A stretch of DNA of 64,000 bases from Lumbricus terrestris (GCA_949752735.1 OX457036.1:1901120-1965119); one strand, 5' to 3'. Shown: positions 10,845-21,529, counted from the stretch's first letter. Numbers and translations: made by a program. Notes: generated by a model from the letters alone, not told the origin.

Positions 10845-11230
10845 TTAGGCCTATACCGGGTAGCGCCCCTTCAAGATTCTACTCAGAAGCAAGGGCGGAT
10901 ACAGAAATTTTCGACGGGGGGGGGGCAAATTTGGGGTCTTGGTCCAGGAAACAGGGAAAAATTTCGTCTTGGTCGCCGAAAAAACTGATGACCTTTTTTA
11001 TTCATCAGCCTTGAGTTTCCCAAAAAGATACGTTTTCCATCCGTCCTCCAACCCAAAAAAACTGCGGGACGGACACACGGACCTGCTCAGGGGGGGGCAC
11101 GTCAACTTTTTGGGCCAGAATAGCTGGTAAAAAAAGAAATTTCTAAATGAAGGGGACATGGCCATTTTGCCCCCCTCCCCCATGGATCCGACCTTGCTCA
11201 GAAGCGCTCCAGACTACAGCGCGGACACTG
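10845..11230 (-). repeat. LINE 3' tail (inverted) split by a MITE
   Basis: The flanks AGCGCCCCTTCAAGATTCTA and GCGCTCCAGACT, read together across the MITE, match the inverted LINE tail seen intact at 43130-43165. The MITE at 10890-11196 therefore landed inside a pre-existing LINE tail. Confidence 0.6.
10890..11196. mobile_element. hAT-like MITE, 307 bp, TSD CTCAGAAG
   Basis: The ends CAAGGGCGGAT and ATCCGACCTTG are inverted repeats (10 of 11). The 8-bp direct repeat CTCAGAAG lies at 10882-10889 and 11197-11204. An 8-bp target duplication and short ends fit a hAT-type non-autonomous element. It has internal G-runs and no transposase. Confidence 0.75.
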
Positions 11231-11305
11231 AATCGGAGTTTCACGCCGAAGCGCATGAGCAATTGTCAGCGAAGGACTTGCCCAAGTTCACCACGAGGCG
11301 GCTTG

Positions 11306-11386
11306 AAATGGATTCGAATTTGTAACCCTCCGGCTGCAAGGCAAGGAACATAATTATAGGCCTACACCCACTACACTACCGTGCCC
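11306..11386 (-). repeat. tRNA-like segment (SINE head)
   Basis: The minus strand reads GGTAGTGTAGTGGGTGTAGG (A-box-like) and about 40 bases later a TTCGAATCC B-box-like segment. Pairing of the arms is poor, so a tRNA-derived SINE is more likely than a functional tRNA. Confidence 0.4.
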
Positions 11387-11839
11387 ACATTCTAGTCTAT
11401 ATTTTTGCTCTCTGGGCTTTTAGTTTAATCGGATTTTGTTACTTTATTCCTGTTTTGAATCATATTTTCTAATTTTATAATCTGACTTTTAATAATAATT
11501 TTTTTTCACATTCGGGTTCGATTTCTTTTATACTCTATTGTTTTCGGATGTATTATTTACTGTAAGTAACTGCTATCGTATTAGTTATTTAAGAAAAAAA
11601 ATCAATGTGAGCTGCCGTACAACACGAACAATTGGTGTTTAAGAGATCGAGTACGTGGTTAGAGAGCAGTGATTAAAAAACTTCTCCACACCACACATAG
11701 GCGAAGACTTGGTCCGAACTTGGGGGGGGGACGGACGAGCGGCCGAAAAACTATCGCCGAGGCGCGAAGCGCCGAGCAAGAAAAGGGGTTTGTGCCACCT
11801 TCCTAAATGTCGAAGGTTTTTATTTTTCATGCTGCAAAT

Positions 11840-13545
11840 GCGGCATTTTAGGCAGTCATTTTAACAAAACTGCTCATTTTTTCAGTGCTTATCGTCCTGG
11901 TTTAAGACTTCAAAAGTGCCCTCCCATTGTTGAAATGTTTTGAATTTCCACAATGCAACGGCAGCATTTTAGGCTGTTAATTTTAACGAAATTGCTCATA
12001 ATTTCTAATCTCCATACTGCTGTCATTTTAACTAAATTGCTCATCATATGAGTTCTAATAATCCTAATTTAAGACTCCAAAGTTTCCCCCTCATTGTTTT
12101 ATTTTTATAAAAATTTATACAGTGTAATGGAAACATTTTAGAATGTGATCTCAAATTTTTTCTCATAATGCCATTGCTGAATGACATGGCTTAAGACTTT
12201 AATGAATGTCACCTCCACATTGTTTATATTGTCTGAATTTCCGTATTTTAATTGCAGGATTTTAAGCTCTCTCTTAATAAAATTACACAGCATTGGAAGC
12301 TGAGCTTCCAGTGCTGATAGTCAAGGTTTAATTCTTAACCCTCAGGCTACCAAGCTTTTTTTGTAACACTGACTACCAAGGGGGGGTGGTTACCACCCCC
12401 CCTGGATTTTGGGTTTGGTTTGAGATATCATAACTTGTTATACACCATTTGATTCAGCATTCATTTCTGCACAAAATGGTATATTTAGGTTTAGAAAATA
12501 TGAAGGCACCTCGAAATTATGAATTTTTTACCATGGGTACCCGTCGATTCCACAAAATGTATACTTACGCATAGGGAATCTATTAGATTCTGTGTGTTTT
12601 ATACATGATTTATATATAAAAAGTAGTTTACATTTAATAAAGTCCAATATTAAACTATAAAAACTAGTGATAAGTTTGTTTTATGTTAAATCAAAACAAA
12701 AAAAACATGTTATAGATGCTGAAAAACGTTTACGCAGACTTATCGGTTCGCGTTGCAAAAAACCCAACATTTTTATACATTTTAATTTATTTTGAGCACT
12801 TCCGGTCATCAAATTTTAAATTATTTAGTATTAAAAAATAGCCCTAAATGCCCTCTACAGAATGGCATAATTTATTTCTATTAAAAGATAAATTATGGAT
12901 AAGTTATAATAGAAAAAACATGACAATTTTATGAAAATAAAACACCTTTATATATATTTTAATTTATTTTGAGCACTTCCGGTTGGCAAAAGACAACTCA
13001 ATGAGCATGGAAATGTAGCCCCACATTCCCTCTATAGAATGGTATAATTTGTGTCTCTTAATATTAAGGGGCGGAAAAGTTACAGACGATATTCTAGGGG
13101 GGGGTGGTATCCACCCCCCTGGTGCCTTTGGTATATCTGGTGTAACTTTTGAACGGTAAGGGGCATCATAAAAAGTTTTAGCTCAAAATGTGTCCCAATG
13201 AACCCTCTACAGCTACCAATTTTTTCAAAATTTTATTCCAGATGGAACAAGTTTGATTTGCGAAAAACCTAGGGGGGGGTGGCAACCACCCCCCTTGGTA
13301 GCCCGAGGGTTAAGAGAGTCGCGTCCCATTTGTTTGGATTTCCACACTATAATTGTAACTTTTCTAACTGTCATCTTCTCAACATTATTCATGATTTCAG
13401 TGCTCAGTGACATGGCTTAAGACTTCAATATATTATGTCCCCTCCCATTGTTTAAAATATTTTCAATTTGCACACTGTAATGATAGCATTTTAGGCTGTC
13501 ATCCTAACAAAATTGATCATTACGGATAAACAGTGGATAACACTG
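11840..13545. repeat. ~140-bp satellite array interrupted by a piggyBac-type MITE
   Basis: Diverged tandem units repeat the order CCCTCCCATTGTT, TTTCCACA.TG.AA, GCATTTTAGGCTGTCATT, AACAAAATTGCTCAT, then CATGGCTTAAGACTTCAAT. Copies run from 11840 to about 12334 and resume at about 13314 to 13545 on the far side of the MITE. It is non-coding. Confidence 0.65.
12339..13309. mobile_element. piggyBac-type MITE, 971 bp, TTAA target
   Basis: TTAA lies at 12335-12338 and 13310-13313. The ends CCCTCAGGCTACCAAG and CTTGGTAGCCCGAGGG are inverted repeats (15 of 16). TTAA duplication and ends starting CCC are the piggyBac signature. Three palindromic GC blocks (GGGGTGG..ACCACCCC type) lie at about 12380-12402, 13097-13120 and 13272-13295. 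A phrase TTTGAGCACTTCCGGT is duplicated at about 12791 and 12971. No transposase is present. Confidence 0.85.
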
Positions 13546-13554
13546 TAGAAATTT

Positions 13555-13668
13555 ATAATGATATTTTTTGAAATATTGGGGGATATAAGCACCTCCGTCC
13601 CCCACCACAAACTTTGGAGGGACCGTCCCCAGATGCCCCCCCCCCTAAGTCTCCGCCCATGAGACCAC
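13555..13668. repeat. partial copy of the 36570-36878 MITE family
   Basis: It contains CTTTGGAGGGACCGTCCCC...AAGTCTCCGCCCATG, the right half and terminal repeat seen at 36830-36878. The left end is missing. Confidence 0.5.
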
Positions 13669-13669
13669 A

Positions 13670-14983
13670 TACCACGACAATGAAATACTAAACAAAATTG
13701 TTGAAGCTCGCGGACCGCTAATTGAATGGCGAACGCAAACAAAAGCGAACTGTGTTATAAAAGGACTATTATGCAGGTCGCATGGATAGAAAGGCTTTGA
13801 ACACGTTGTTAGAATAATTCAGAGGAACAATTTCGAAGTAGACCTAGCAGAAGATTAGTCCCTATACTTACAGTTAAAAAACACTGTGTGATAACAAAGA
13901 TTATAATTGTCGTTGTCGTCCTTTTTATTGAGACTTTTGACTGGCACTGCTAAACGTGCACGCAGTGTCGTAGTTGAGTTATGAAAGCATCACAATGAAT
14001 TGTGTGAAGCAGGAATACTTATGAACATGCATAAATTAGACATTTATTACCAAGATTAAAATCTTTTAAAAGGTGTCGAAACTGAACAGATAGTGAAGCG
14101 AATGGCCTTTTTGAATGCAAAAATAGTTACAAATCGTAGCCGGCTAGCAATTATATTGCATATAGACTGAATTTCTTGGTGAGAAGGAGGAATCATAATA
14201 TTCCTACATTTGAAAACCGATTAAGAAAACGTCCAGCTGCTATGAAGAAGATGATCAGTTCATTTAAGCAAAACACATAAGACAGAAAATAATGGGCATT
14301 ATACAATATTACATGTAGATGCTGGCGCCTTCATTTTATTAACCTTTGTATAATTATGAAGGTTCTTTCCGTTGTCGTGTCATCGGGGTGAGAATGGGGG
14401 GGGGGGGTTGTTCAATCACCCCAGTCTTCCTTCGAGCCCCATATTAAAATCTGCTTTTCACACCTCAAATTCCAAGTGGATCATACTCATCATAGCCTTG
14501 CAGTTATTTTTCCACAATAATTTATCACACTGCGCGTCATCATTCTACTAACAGTTTAGGCTACGGTCAGTGATCCCATTAAAGCTGAGTTCAGTGAGTT
14601 TTACACTTTGCATCGAAGAAGCTGAAACACTCATGCAATTAAATGTCTTTGTTATTGAAAAGCCAAAATGATTCTTGTGGGCATTAGTGGCCTAACTCTG
14701 CAGCTATGGACCACGGTCAATTCGATCACCGCTCACGAAAATATTATTTATATAATCTGTTTAAAACTATTATAGAGGTGTCTATGTATCGCTAGTGTCG
14801 ATTTTAAGTCTTGAGGAAGTCATAGAAAACTATGAGCTGAATTATGCAAAAAAATTGTCATATCCATCCCCTATGGGCTACATCAGCCATATCCTCTACA
14901 ACATTTACGCGTCTTAAATTAGCAGATACTTATGTCAATCACGATTAAATAAACTGTTATTCACAAATTTGTCCTTAATATAT
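13670..14983. other. non-coding, with dispersed repeat copy at 14386-14535
   Basis: Only the ~150-bp repeat related to 10323-10455 could be recognised. The rest has no gene-like frames. The last bases before the LTR are TATAT, the presumed target duplication of the retrotransposon. Confidence 0.5.
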
Positions 14984-15539
14984 TGTGAGCTAATTTTGTA
15001 TAGTCTATGTGGTCAGTTGATGTTTAGGCGTACGAATAGACCAGCTCAAGGTCAGCGTCTAGACAGTTAGGCCTGCAGGTGACAGACTGGCGGGAAAGTT
15101 GGCGCGGCTCGGCCGACCGTCGCCGGAGAGCGCGAGAGAGAGAGGGATAGGCAGACAGACAGACGGACAGATAGAAGGACAGAGCGGCAAGGGGAAGAGT
15201 GTACGCCCAGACAGTGAGAGTAGTAGTAGAAGAAGGAGTTGGTAGTAGAGAATAGAAGACGTTTTAGAGAACAGTGGAGTTAGATGATAATAGTTGCGTT
15301 GCTGTCGTTGAATTCAAGCGTTTGTCGTCGTTGATCCATTGTTGTGTTATTTGCGTTGTTATGAAAGAAGAAGAAAATACAAGAAACAGAGCTTTGTTGT
15401 AATTGAACAAGTTAAGAACTTTAGAAACTTATACACTAGCTTTAGATACCGAAATACAGTGACTAGGTTAGGCATAGGCTGCGCTACTGAACACTGAAGA
15501 AAAAGGAAGAAAACTTTGAAGGTCAATTGGAGGTTGACA
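14984..15539 (+). repeat. 5' LTR (outer)
   Basis: It is a 556-bp repeat starting TGTGAGC and ending TTGACA, followed three bases later by the primer-binding site. A GACAGACAGACGGACAG-type simple stretch lies at about 15160. It appears identical to 28711-29266, which implies a recent insertion. Confidence 0.9.
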
Positions 15540-15542
15540 TTT

Positions 15543-15560
15543 TGGTGGCAGCGGTGGGAT
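15543..15560 (+). promoter_or_regulatory. primer-binding site, tRNA-Leu
   Basis: TGGTGGCAGCGGTGGGAT is complementary over 18 bases to the 3' end of an animal tRNA-Leu (…ATCCCACCGCTGCCA plus CCA), as I recall that tRNA. It lies 3 bases after the LTR. The same site recurs at 20806-20823 and 23185-23202. Confidence 0.8.
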
Positions 15561-15596
15561 ACTGAATTCAAGCAAAGGACGTTGGGATAGCGAACT

Positions 15597-15770
15597 CAGT
15601 TGGCGGAATATTTTCAATCGGAGGAATATTTTCAATTGGAGGAATATTTTCAATTGGAGGAATATTTTCAATTGGCGGAATATTTTCAATCGGAGGAATA
15701 TTTTCAGTTGGAGGAATATTTTCATTTGGAGGAATATTTTCAGTCGGAGGAATATTTACGATTGGAGACG
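15597..15770 (+). repeat. 18-bp minisatellite in gag leader (copy A)
   Basis: About nine units of GGAGGAATATTTTCAATT lie between the primer-binding site and the gag start. The copy at 23238-23442 has about twelve units. The unit length is a multiple of three, so frames stay open on both strands by chance. I do not treat those frames as genes. Confidence 0.85.
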
Positions 15771-15957
15771 CATTTCGGAGTCTGGTGAGAAGATACAACG
15801 GGCATACGAATAACATTACGACAACGCAACGCCAGAGAGAGGTATACAAAACTTGCTTGTTTACCCAAAGAGCCATAAGAATTAAAGTCAGCCAATCACA
15901 GATATTCATAGCCACTCCCTCGATTCTTCGCGGTAATCACTGAAGTAAAGAAGAAAG

Positions 15958-18900
15958 ATGGAGAAACTTACAGAACAAAAGCAAGCCAGTATAAAGAAGA
16001 TGTCTTCTGATCGATTAATAAAGTTATTAATTGAAGAGGGTCTAGACGTAGAAGAAGTCGAAGAGATGTCTAGAGAAAATTTGATGGGAGCATTAGCAGA
16101 GGTTTGGCTTAAAAAGGAAGCTGAAGAGAAAGGTGCAGTGGGTGGCGTTGAGGAGAAGCCAGTTGAAAAACCTCAGCCACCGATGTCTATGGAGGCGTTG
16201 ATGCAATTTATGATGATGAGGGAGGAGCAACGCAGGCAAGAAGAGAAAGAGAAAGAGGAGCAACGCAGACAAGAAGAGAAAGCGAAAGAGGAGCAACGCA
16301 GACAAGAAGAGAAAGCGAAAGAGGAGCAACGCAGACAAGAAGAGAAAGCGAAAGAGGAGCAACGCAGACAAGAAGAAAAAGAACGGAGACGAGAGGAGAA
16401 AGAACAAAAACAAGAAGAGAAAGAGGAGCAACGTAGACGAGAAGAGAAAGAGGAGAAACGTAGACAGGAAGAGAAAGAAAGAGTGGAAAAAGCAGAAAGG
16501 ATGAGACAACAAGAGATTGAGATGCAGAAGCAGCAGTTCCAGCTTCAGCTAGAACAACTGAAAAGAGATCGTGACGAAGCAGAACGAAGAAGAATGGAAT
16601 TGATGATAGAATACGAGAGGGCAAGGAAAGGTGATGAAGAAATACGAAAACAACAGATTGAAGAGCAAAAGATTCGTGAGGAAGACAAAGAAGCCATGCG
16701 TTTGGCAGAATTACAAAGAGCCGAAGAGATTCGACAGGAAGAATTGAAAATGGAGAAAGAAAATTTGGAAAAAGCGGAAAGAGAAAGGGAAGAACAATTA
16801 GAATTAGAACAAAAGAAAATCGCTCTTAAGGAAGCTCAGCTCCGAGAAATGGCTATAGAAAAGGAGGAACGCAGAAGACAGTTAGAATTGTTGCAGCAAA
16901 AGATAGAACAAGAAGAACTGCGTAGGGTAGAAGATCAAAATAGACTGAGGGAACGAAATGAAGACGAAAGAAGAAGCCGTGAAGAGTCAGAACGAAACAG
17001 GATCAGAGAAAGTGAGACAATGGTGTCCAAGATTAAAAAGATAGGTGATGCAATGAAACACGTATTACCTAAGATGCCATATGATATGATGGAGGTGCCA
17101 TTATATTTTGAGACAGTTGAGAATGCATTCAACAGTTTTACGGTGGAAAAGCAGTTTTGGGTCAAATTGCTGTTGCCACTAATGACGCCAAGAGCAAGAA
17201 CGGTGTTGAACCGATTGTCTTTCGCTGATCTAGACGATTACGACATAGTGAAAGAACATTTACTGAAAGAATTCAAATTGACAGCGAGAGAATATCGATC
17301 ACGGTTTGGAGATGCGAGGAAAACGGCAGAAGAAACATACACGATGTTTACAGCAAGATTGAAGAATCTGTTGAACTATTATGTCAGAAGTAGGCGAGTG
17401 GGCAAAAGCTACGAGAAGTTATTTGATCTGTTGGTGGCGGATAAATTGAAAGAATGTCTACCAGCGGGTCCACTACAGTTCGTACTAGCAAAAGAGGGTA
17501 CTGAATGCTTTGAAGCTAGTAATGTTGCAGAACTCGCAGACGTACACGTGAACAATCGAATTGGTCTAATGTTTCAAGACAAACCGAAATATGAAGCATG
17601 GGGAAATAGTTCGAAGCAACCCAGGTGGAATAGTAATAACAAAGAAACAGGAAACCAAGCCAGAAATAACGAAGCAAGGAATGATGGTGCTCCTGGAAGA
17701 CAGTTTGGTCAAGATAGAAGAGAAGCAACGGGTGACAGACAAATGTACAGTCGAATTCCAGTGATGGGACGCCAAAGAGAAAACAATACAGCGTACAATT
17801 ACAGGCGGGAGAGCACTGAACAGAGAGGGATTGTTAAGAAACGTTGCCATAATTGTCAGTCAGACCGACATCTGATAAAGGATTGCAAAGCACCACCCAG
17901 AATGACAAATCTGAGAAATAGATTTACTCGAAGTGCAGAAAATCTCAGAGTAAATCAGATACAAGTAATGAATGCACCGAATCAGTCTGAAGAACAAGAC
18001 AACCGCGAAACGGAAGTGAAGTCAGTGATGAAGTGCACGCCTCAATTTGCTATACAGAGAGAAATAGTAAATTCTGCTCCAATTAAAGATACTGGTCGAG
18101 AAACAGAAAGCAAAGATGAGTGTCAACGTACGAAGAAGTCTTTACTACAGCATGTCAATGTAGAGATACGTGGAAATGATGACAGTTGTCATCCCGTGCA
18201 AGTCAGAGCGCTGATCGACTCTGGTACTGAGATTCCAGTAATCAATGAGGAATTGTTGAAAGGAGCGACAGTGGAAGAAATTGGCAGAGTACATTTGCAA
18301 TGTGTGGCTGGAGAACCCATTCCAGCTAAGTTGGTGAAAATCGAAGTGCGGATGAGTTGTCATAACGAAGGAGGAGATTTGAAAGACAAGGGAGTAAATA
18401 TCGCGCCATATTTAACCTTGGTGTGTGCCAGCATTCCGGCAGTCTTGTGCAAAGATAACAAAGAAAAGTTCTTGCTGCATCCAGAGATAATCGCAGAACT
18501 GAAAGAGGTTCCACCAGTGAGTGTATTACAAGGAGAATTGCAAGCGAATGTGACTACAAGAGCACAGAGTCGGAGAAGAGAAGTGGAAGAAGGAGAAGAG
18601 GAAAAGTCAAATGAAAGTTTGCTAGTTGAGGACACAGAAAGCGATGATGAACAAAGCGTTCAAGAAGAAGAAGAAGGAATAACATCCGGAAACAATGAAA
18701 TTGAAGAAGAGATGGTTGCATGTGAACGTGATAATGATGATGATTCTGAGAGTGATGGTGAAATAGACACGAGTATGAGGGATTTGTTTGCCGAGAATAC
18801 GAGTGATGAAAGACAATTGGCAGACGCAAAGAAATTTGAAGAGCAGCAGAGAAATGACGAGTCACTGAGGTCGTGGTGGAAGATAGCTGAAGACAAAGGA

Positions 18901-20760
18901 TCAGAGTTTAGTGTGGTGAATGGGTTGATGTATAAGAAGCATCAAATGTTGGACCAGTTGGTGTATCAGTTGGTGTTGCCGAAGGAAAGAAGAATTCAGG
19001 TGATGGAATTGGCACATGAGTCAGTATTTGGCGGACACTTGGGAGAAGAGAAGACAAGGGAACGTATCAAGTTGTCCTTTGTGTGGCCAAGAATGCGTAG
19101 AGATGTGGTGAAGTTCTGCAAGTCCTGTGAGAAGTGTCAGTTGAAAGCACGAAGTTTGGTGATGGATCGAGTGCCGATTACACCAATACCAAGAGAGGAT
19201 GTACCGTTCAGAAGAATGACCATGGACGTCGTAGGACCAATCGAACCGACTTCAGCAGCAGGGCATAAGTATTGTTTGTGCATCGTGGACTCATGTACAA
19301 GATGGCCGACAATATTCTTGATGAAGTCATTGACCGCTAAGGCTGTATGCGAAACTTTGATGAAGCTGTTCATGGATGTGGGAGTTCCGTCAGTAATCAC
19401 GAGCGATAGAGGGACGAATTTTACAGCCAGTCTAACAAGAGAATTTCTGAAACTGATGGGGTGTTGTCCTCGATTCGATTCGCCAGGACATCCAGAAGCG
19501 GCAGGATTGGTGGAGAGATGGAATCAAACGTTCAAGAAAATGATTCATCATGTCGTTGTGGAAAATCCGAGACAGTGGCATAAAATTATTCCATTTACAG
19601 TCTGGGCATTGAGAGAAGTGCCTAATGCAACTACAGGAGTGGCACCGTATTTGCTGGTCTATGGAAAGTTGCCGAGAGGGCCACTCACCATCCTTAAAGA
19701 AAGCTGGACCAAAGAAATAAATCTACCACCGAACATTGGAGTGCAACCGGCAAAGTACCTGAAGAATTTAAGAGCAGACATGGAAAAGGCCTTGACATTC
19801 GCCGAGAGCTGTGCTGAAGAAAAGCAAAAACAGTACGCCAGTCAATACAACAAAAGAGCAAAAGATAAAGAATTCGAGCCAGGAGAGAACGTCATCGTGT
19901 TGTATCCAACGTCAACCAATAAATTGATCTCCCGATGGCATGGTCCATGCACGGTCCTGCAAAGAAGATCCAAATATTCGTATCTGGTGGACATGAACGA
20001 AAACGGTCGACGGATTATTCATGCTAACAAGATGAGGAAGTTCATTACGAGAACATTGTCTTGTGGTCTGATTGTGGAAGAGGATGACGAATTTGGATCA
20101 GTGGTAGAAATACCGCTGAAGGAAGACTATTCAGAGACAAAACAGAAGTCACTTCAATTGGATTACGAACAAATTGGACATCTGACCAGCGAACAGCAGA
20201 AACAATTACTTGATGTATTGAATCGATATGCAGACAGATTTTCAGACCAACCTGGACTATGTACATTAGTAGAACACGAAGTGGTGCTGAGACCAGACTT
20301 TCGAGAAAAAGAATTCGTGGCATATCGAATACCATTAATATACCGAGCAGAAGTGGAAAAACAAATACAAGAGATGCTGAAAGAAAACATCATTCAACCA
20401 TCGTCAAGCAGAATGGCAAGTCCACTTGTCATTGTCAAAAAGAAGAATGGATCCTTGAGATTGGCTTGTGACTACAGGTACATTAACTCTTTTACTGAAA
20501 ACTGCCGATATCCTATGCCAATCGTCAACGATGTCTTGAGCAAAGTTGGAAAATCCAAGTTCATTTCTGTTATGGACTGTCGCAGTGCATATTGGACTTG
20601 TCCTGTGAAAAAGAGTGACCAATGGAAGACTGCGTTTGTTACACATAATGGACTGTATGAATTTACGCGTGTTCCGTTTGGAATGATTAACTCTGGACGG
20701 ACTTTTGTAAAAGCGATAAATATGATTTTGCAACCGATTCATGATTTTACTGAACACTGA
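15958..20760 (+). CDS. gag-protease-integrase-RT polyprotein, copy A, truncated before YVDD
   Basis: One 1600-residue frame. Residues 1-60 are a conserved acidic head. About 85-340 is a charged coiled coil of RRQEEKEKEEQ repeats. The gag core follows (about 365-540). A CCHC knuckle (CHNC....H....C) lies near 630. The aspartic protease motif LIDSGTE has its Asp at 754. The integrase zinc domain (HX6H ... CKSCEKC) starts near 1019. The integrase core has D (MDVVGP), D (TSDRG) and E (LVERWN), with 35 residues between the last two. RT begins near 1460 with ASPLVIVKKKNGSLRLACDY and VPFGM. The frame runs into LTR-derived sequence right after ...HDFTE, so the catalytic YVDD and RNase H are missing. 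It makes Gag and maturation enzymes, but no complete RT as assembled. Confidence 0.9.
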   Translation: MEKLTEQKQASIKKMSSDRLIKLLIEEGLDVEEVEEMSRENLMGALAEVWLKKEAEEKGAVGGVEEKPVEKPQPPMSMEALMQFMMMREEQRRQEEKEKEEQRRQEEKAKEEQRRQEEKAKEEQRRQEEKAKEEQRRQEEKERRREEKEQKQEEKEEQRRREEKEEKRRQEEKERVEKAERMRQQEIEMQKQQFQLQLEQLKRDRDEAERRRMELMIEYERARKGDEEIRKQQIEEQKIREEDKEAMRLAELQRAEEIRQEELKMEKENLEKAEREREEQLELEQKKIALKEAQLREMAIEKEERRRQLELLQQKIEQEELRRVEDQNRLRERNEDERRSREESERNRIRESETMVSKIKKIGDAMKHVLPKMPYDMMEVPLYFETVENAFNSFTVEKQFWVKLLLPLMTPRARTVLNRLSFADLDDYDIVKEHLLKEFKLTAREYRSRFGDARKTAEETYTMFTARLKNLLNYYVRSRRVGKSYEKLFDLLVADKLKECLPAGPLQFVLAKEGTECFEASNVAELADVHVNNRIGLMFQDKPKYEAWGNSSKQPRWNSNNKETGNQARNNEARNDGAPGRQFGQDRREATGDRQMYSRIPVMGRQRENNTAYNYRRESTEQRGIVKKRCHNCQSDRHLIKDCKAPPRMTNLRNRFTRSAENLRVNQIQVMNAPNQSEEQDNRETEVKSVMKCTPQFAIQREIVNSAPIKDTGRETESKDECQRTKKSLLQHVNVEIRGNDDSCHPVQVRALIDSGTEIPVINEELLKGATVEEIGRVHLQCVAGEPIPAKLVKIEVRMSCHNEGGDLKDKGVNIAPYLTLVCASIPAVLCKDNKEKFLLHPEIIAELKEVPPVSVLQGELQANVTTRAQSRRREVEEGEEEKSNESLLVEDTESDDEQSVQEEEEGITSGNNEIEEEMVACERDNDDDSESDGEIDTSMRDLFAENTSDERQLADAKKFEEQQRNDESLRSWWKIAEDKGSEFSVVNGLMYKKHQMLDQLVYQLVLPKERRIQVMELAHESVFGGHLGEEKTRERIKLSFVWPRMRRDVVKFCKSCEKCQLKARSLVMDRVPITPIPREDVPFRRMTMDVVGPIEPTSAAGHKYCLCIVDSCTRWPTIFLMKSLTAKAVCETLMKLFMDVGVPSVITSDRGTNFTASLTREFLKLMGCCPRFDSPGHPEAAGLVERWNQTFKKMIHHVVVENPRQWHKIIPFTVWALREVPNATTGVAPYLLVYGKLPRGPLTILKESWTKEINLPPNIGVQPAKYLKNLRADMEKALTFAESCAEEKQKQYASQYNKRAKDKEFEPGENVIVLYPTSTNKLISRWHGPCTVLQRRSKYSYLVDMNENGRRIIHANKMRKFITRTLSCGLIVEEDDEFGSVVEIPLKEDYSETKQKSLQLDYEQIGHLTSEQQKQLLDVLNRYADRFSDQPGLCTLVEHEVVLRPDFREKEFVAYRIPLIYRAEVEKQIQEMLKENIIQPSSSRMASPLVIVKKKNGSLRLACDYRYINSFTENCRYPMPIVNDVLSKVGKSKFISVMDCRSAYWTCPVKKSDQWKTAFVTHNGLYEFTRVPFGMINSGRTFVKAINMILQPIHDFTEH

Positions 20761-20823
20761 AGAAAAAGGAAGAAAACTTTGAAGGTCAATTGAAGGTTGA
20801 CATTTTGGTGGCAGCGGTGGGAT
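20749..20823 (+). repeat. LTR tail plus primer-binding site at rearrangement junction
   Basis: ACTGAACACTGAAG onward to 20802 is the last ~54 bp of the LTR. A primer-binding site follows at 20806-20823. The switch from RT sequence to LTR sequence shares the 7 bases ACTGAAC (20749-20755). A 37-bp stretch of repeated GACCAA-like motifs (20824-20860) then joins an inverted LTR. Confidence 0.8.
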
Positions 20824-20860
20824 CAAAATGACCAAATTTTGACCAATTCTTTGACCAAAA

Positions 20861-21416
20861 TGTCAACCTCCAATTGACCTTCAAAGTTTTCTTCCTTTTT
20901 CTTCAGTGTTCAGTAGCGCAGCCTATGCCTAACCTAGTCACTGTACTTCGGTATCTAAAGCTAGTGTATAAGTTTCTAAAGTTCTTAACTTGTTCAATTA
21001 CAACAAAGCTCTGTTTCTTGTATTTTCTTCTTCTTTCATAACAACGCAAATAACACAACAATGGATCAACGACGACAAACGCTTGAATTCTACGACAGCA
21101 ACGCAACTATTATTATCTAACTCCACTGTTCTCTAAAACGTCTTCTATTCTCTACTACCAACTCCTTCTTCTACAACTTAACTCACTGTCTAGACGTACA
21201 CTCTTCCCCTTGCCGCTCTGTCCTTCTATCTGTCCGTCTGTCTGTCTGCCTATCCCTCTCTCTCTCGCGCTCTCCGGCGACGGTCGGCCGAGCCGCGCCA
21301 ACTTTCCCGCCAGTCTGTCACCTGCAGGCCTAACTGTCTAGACGCTGACCTTGAGCTGGTCTATTCGTACGCCTAAACATCGACTGACCACATAGACTAT
21401 ACAACATTAGCTCACA
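20861..21416 (-). repeat. inverted LTR of inner copy
   Basis: This is the 556-bp LTR on the minus strand (TGTCAACC...GCTCACA on plus). It differs from the outer LTRs at several bases, for example ACTTCGG against ATTTCGG near 20945 and a cluster near 21170-21195. It therefore comes from a different copy. A polypurine tract, inverted, adjoins at about 21419-21436. Confidence 0.9.
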
Positions 21417-21529
21417 TTACCTCCCTCCTTTCTTTTAAAGAGAGCTAATTATCTATAAAAATTAGCGAACGTACCTTAACTAGACAATGCAAATAGTCCA
21501 TAGCATAATACATCATAAAATATCTTACA

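Noticed and set aside
15568..15915. Open frames of NIPPIE or EYFQLE repeats near the gag leader
   Set aside because: They are translations of an 18-bp minisatellite, which stays open in several frames without selection.
16093..16624. Long leucine-rich minus-strand frames opposite gag
   Set aside because: They mirror the charged coiled-coil repeat of gag and have no independent support.
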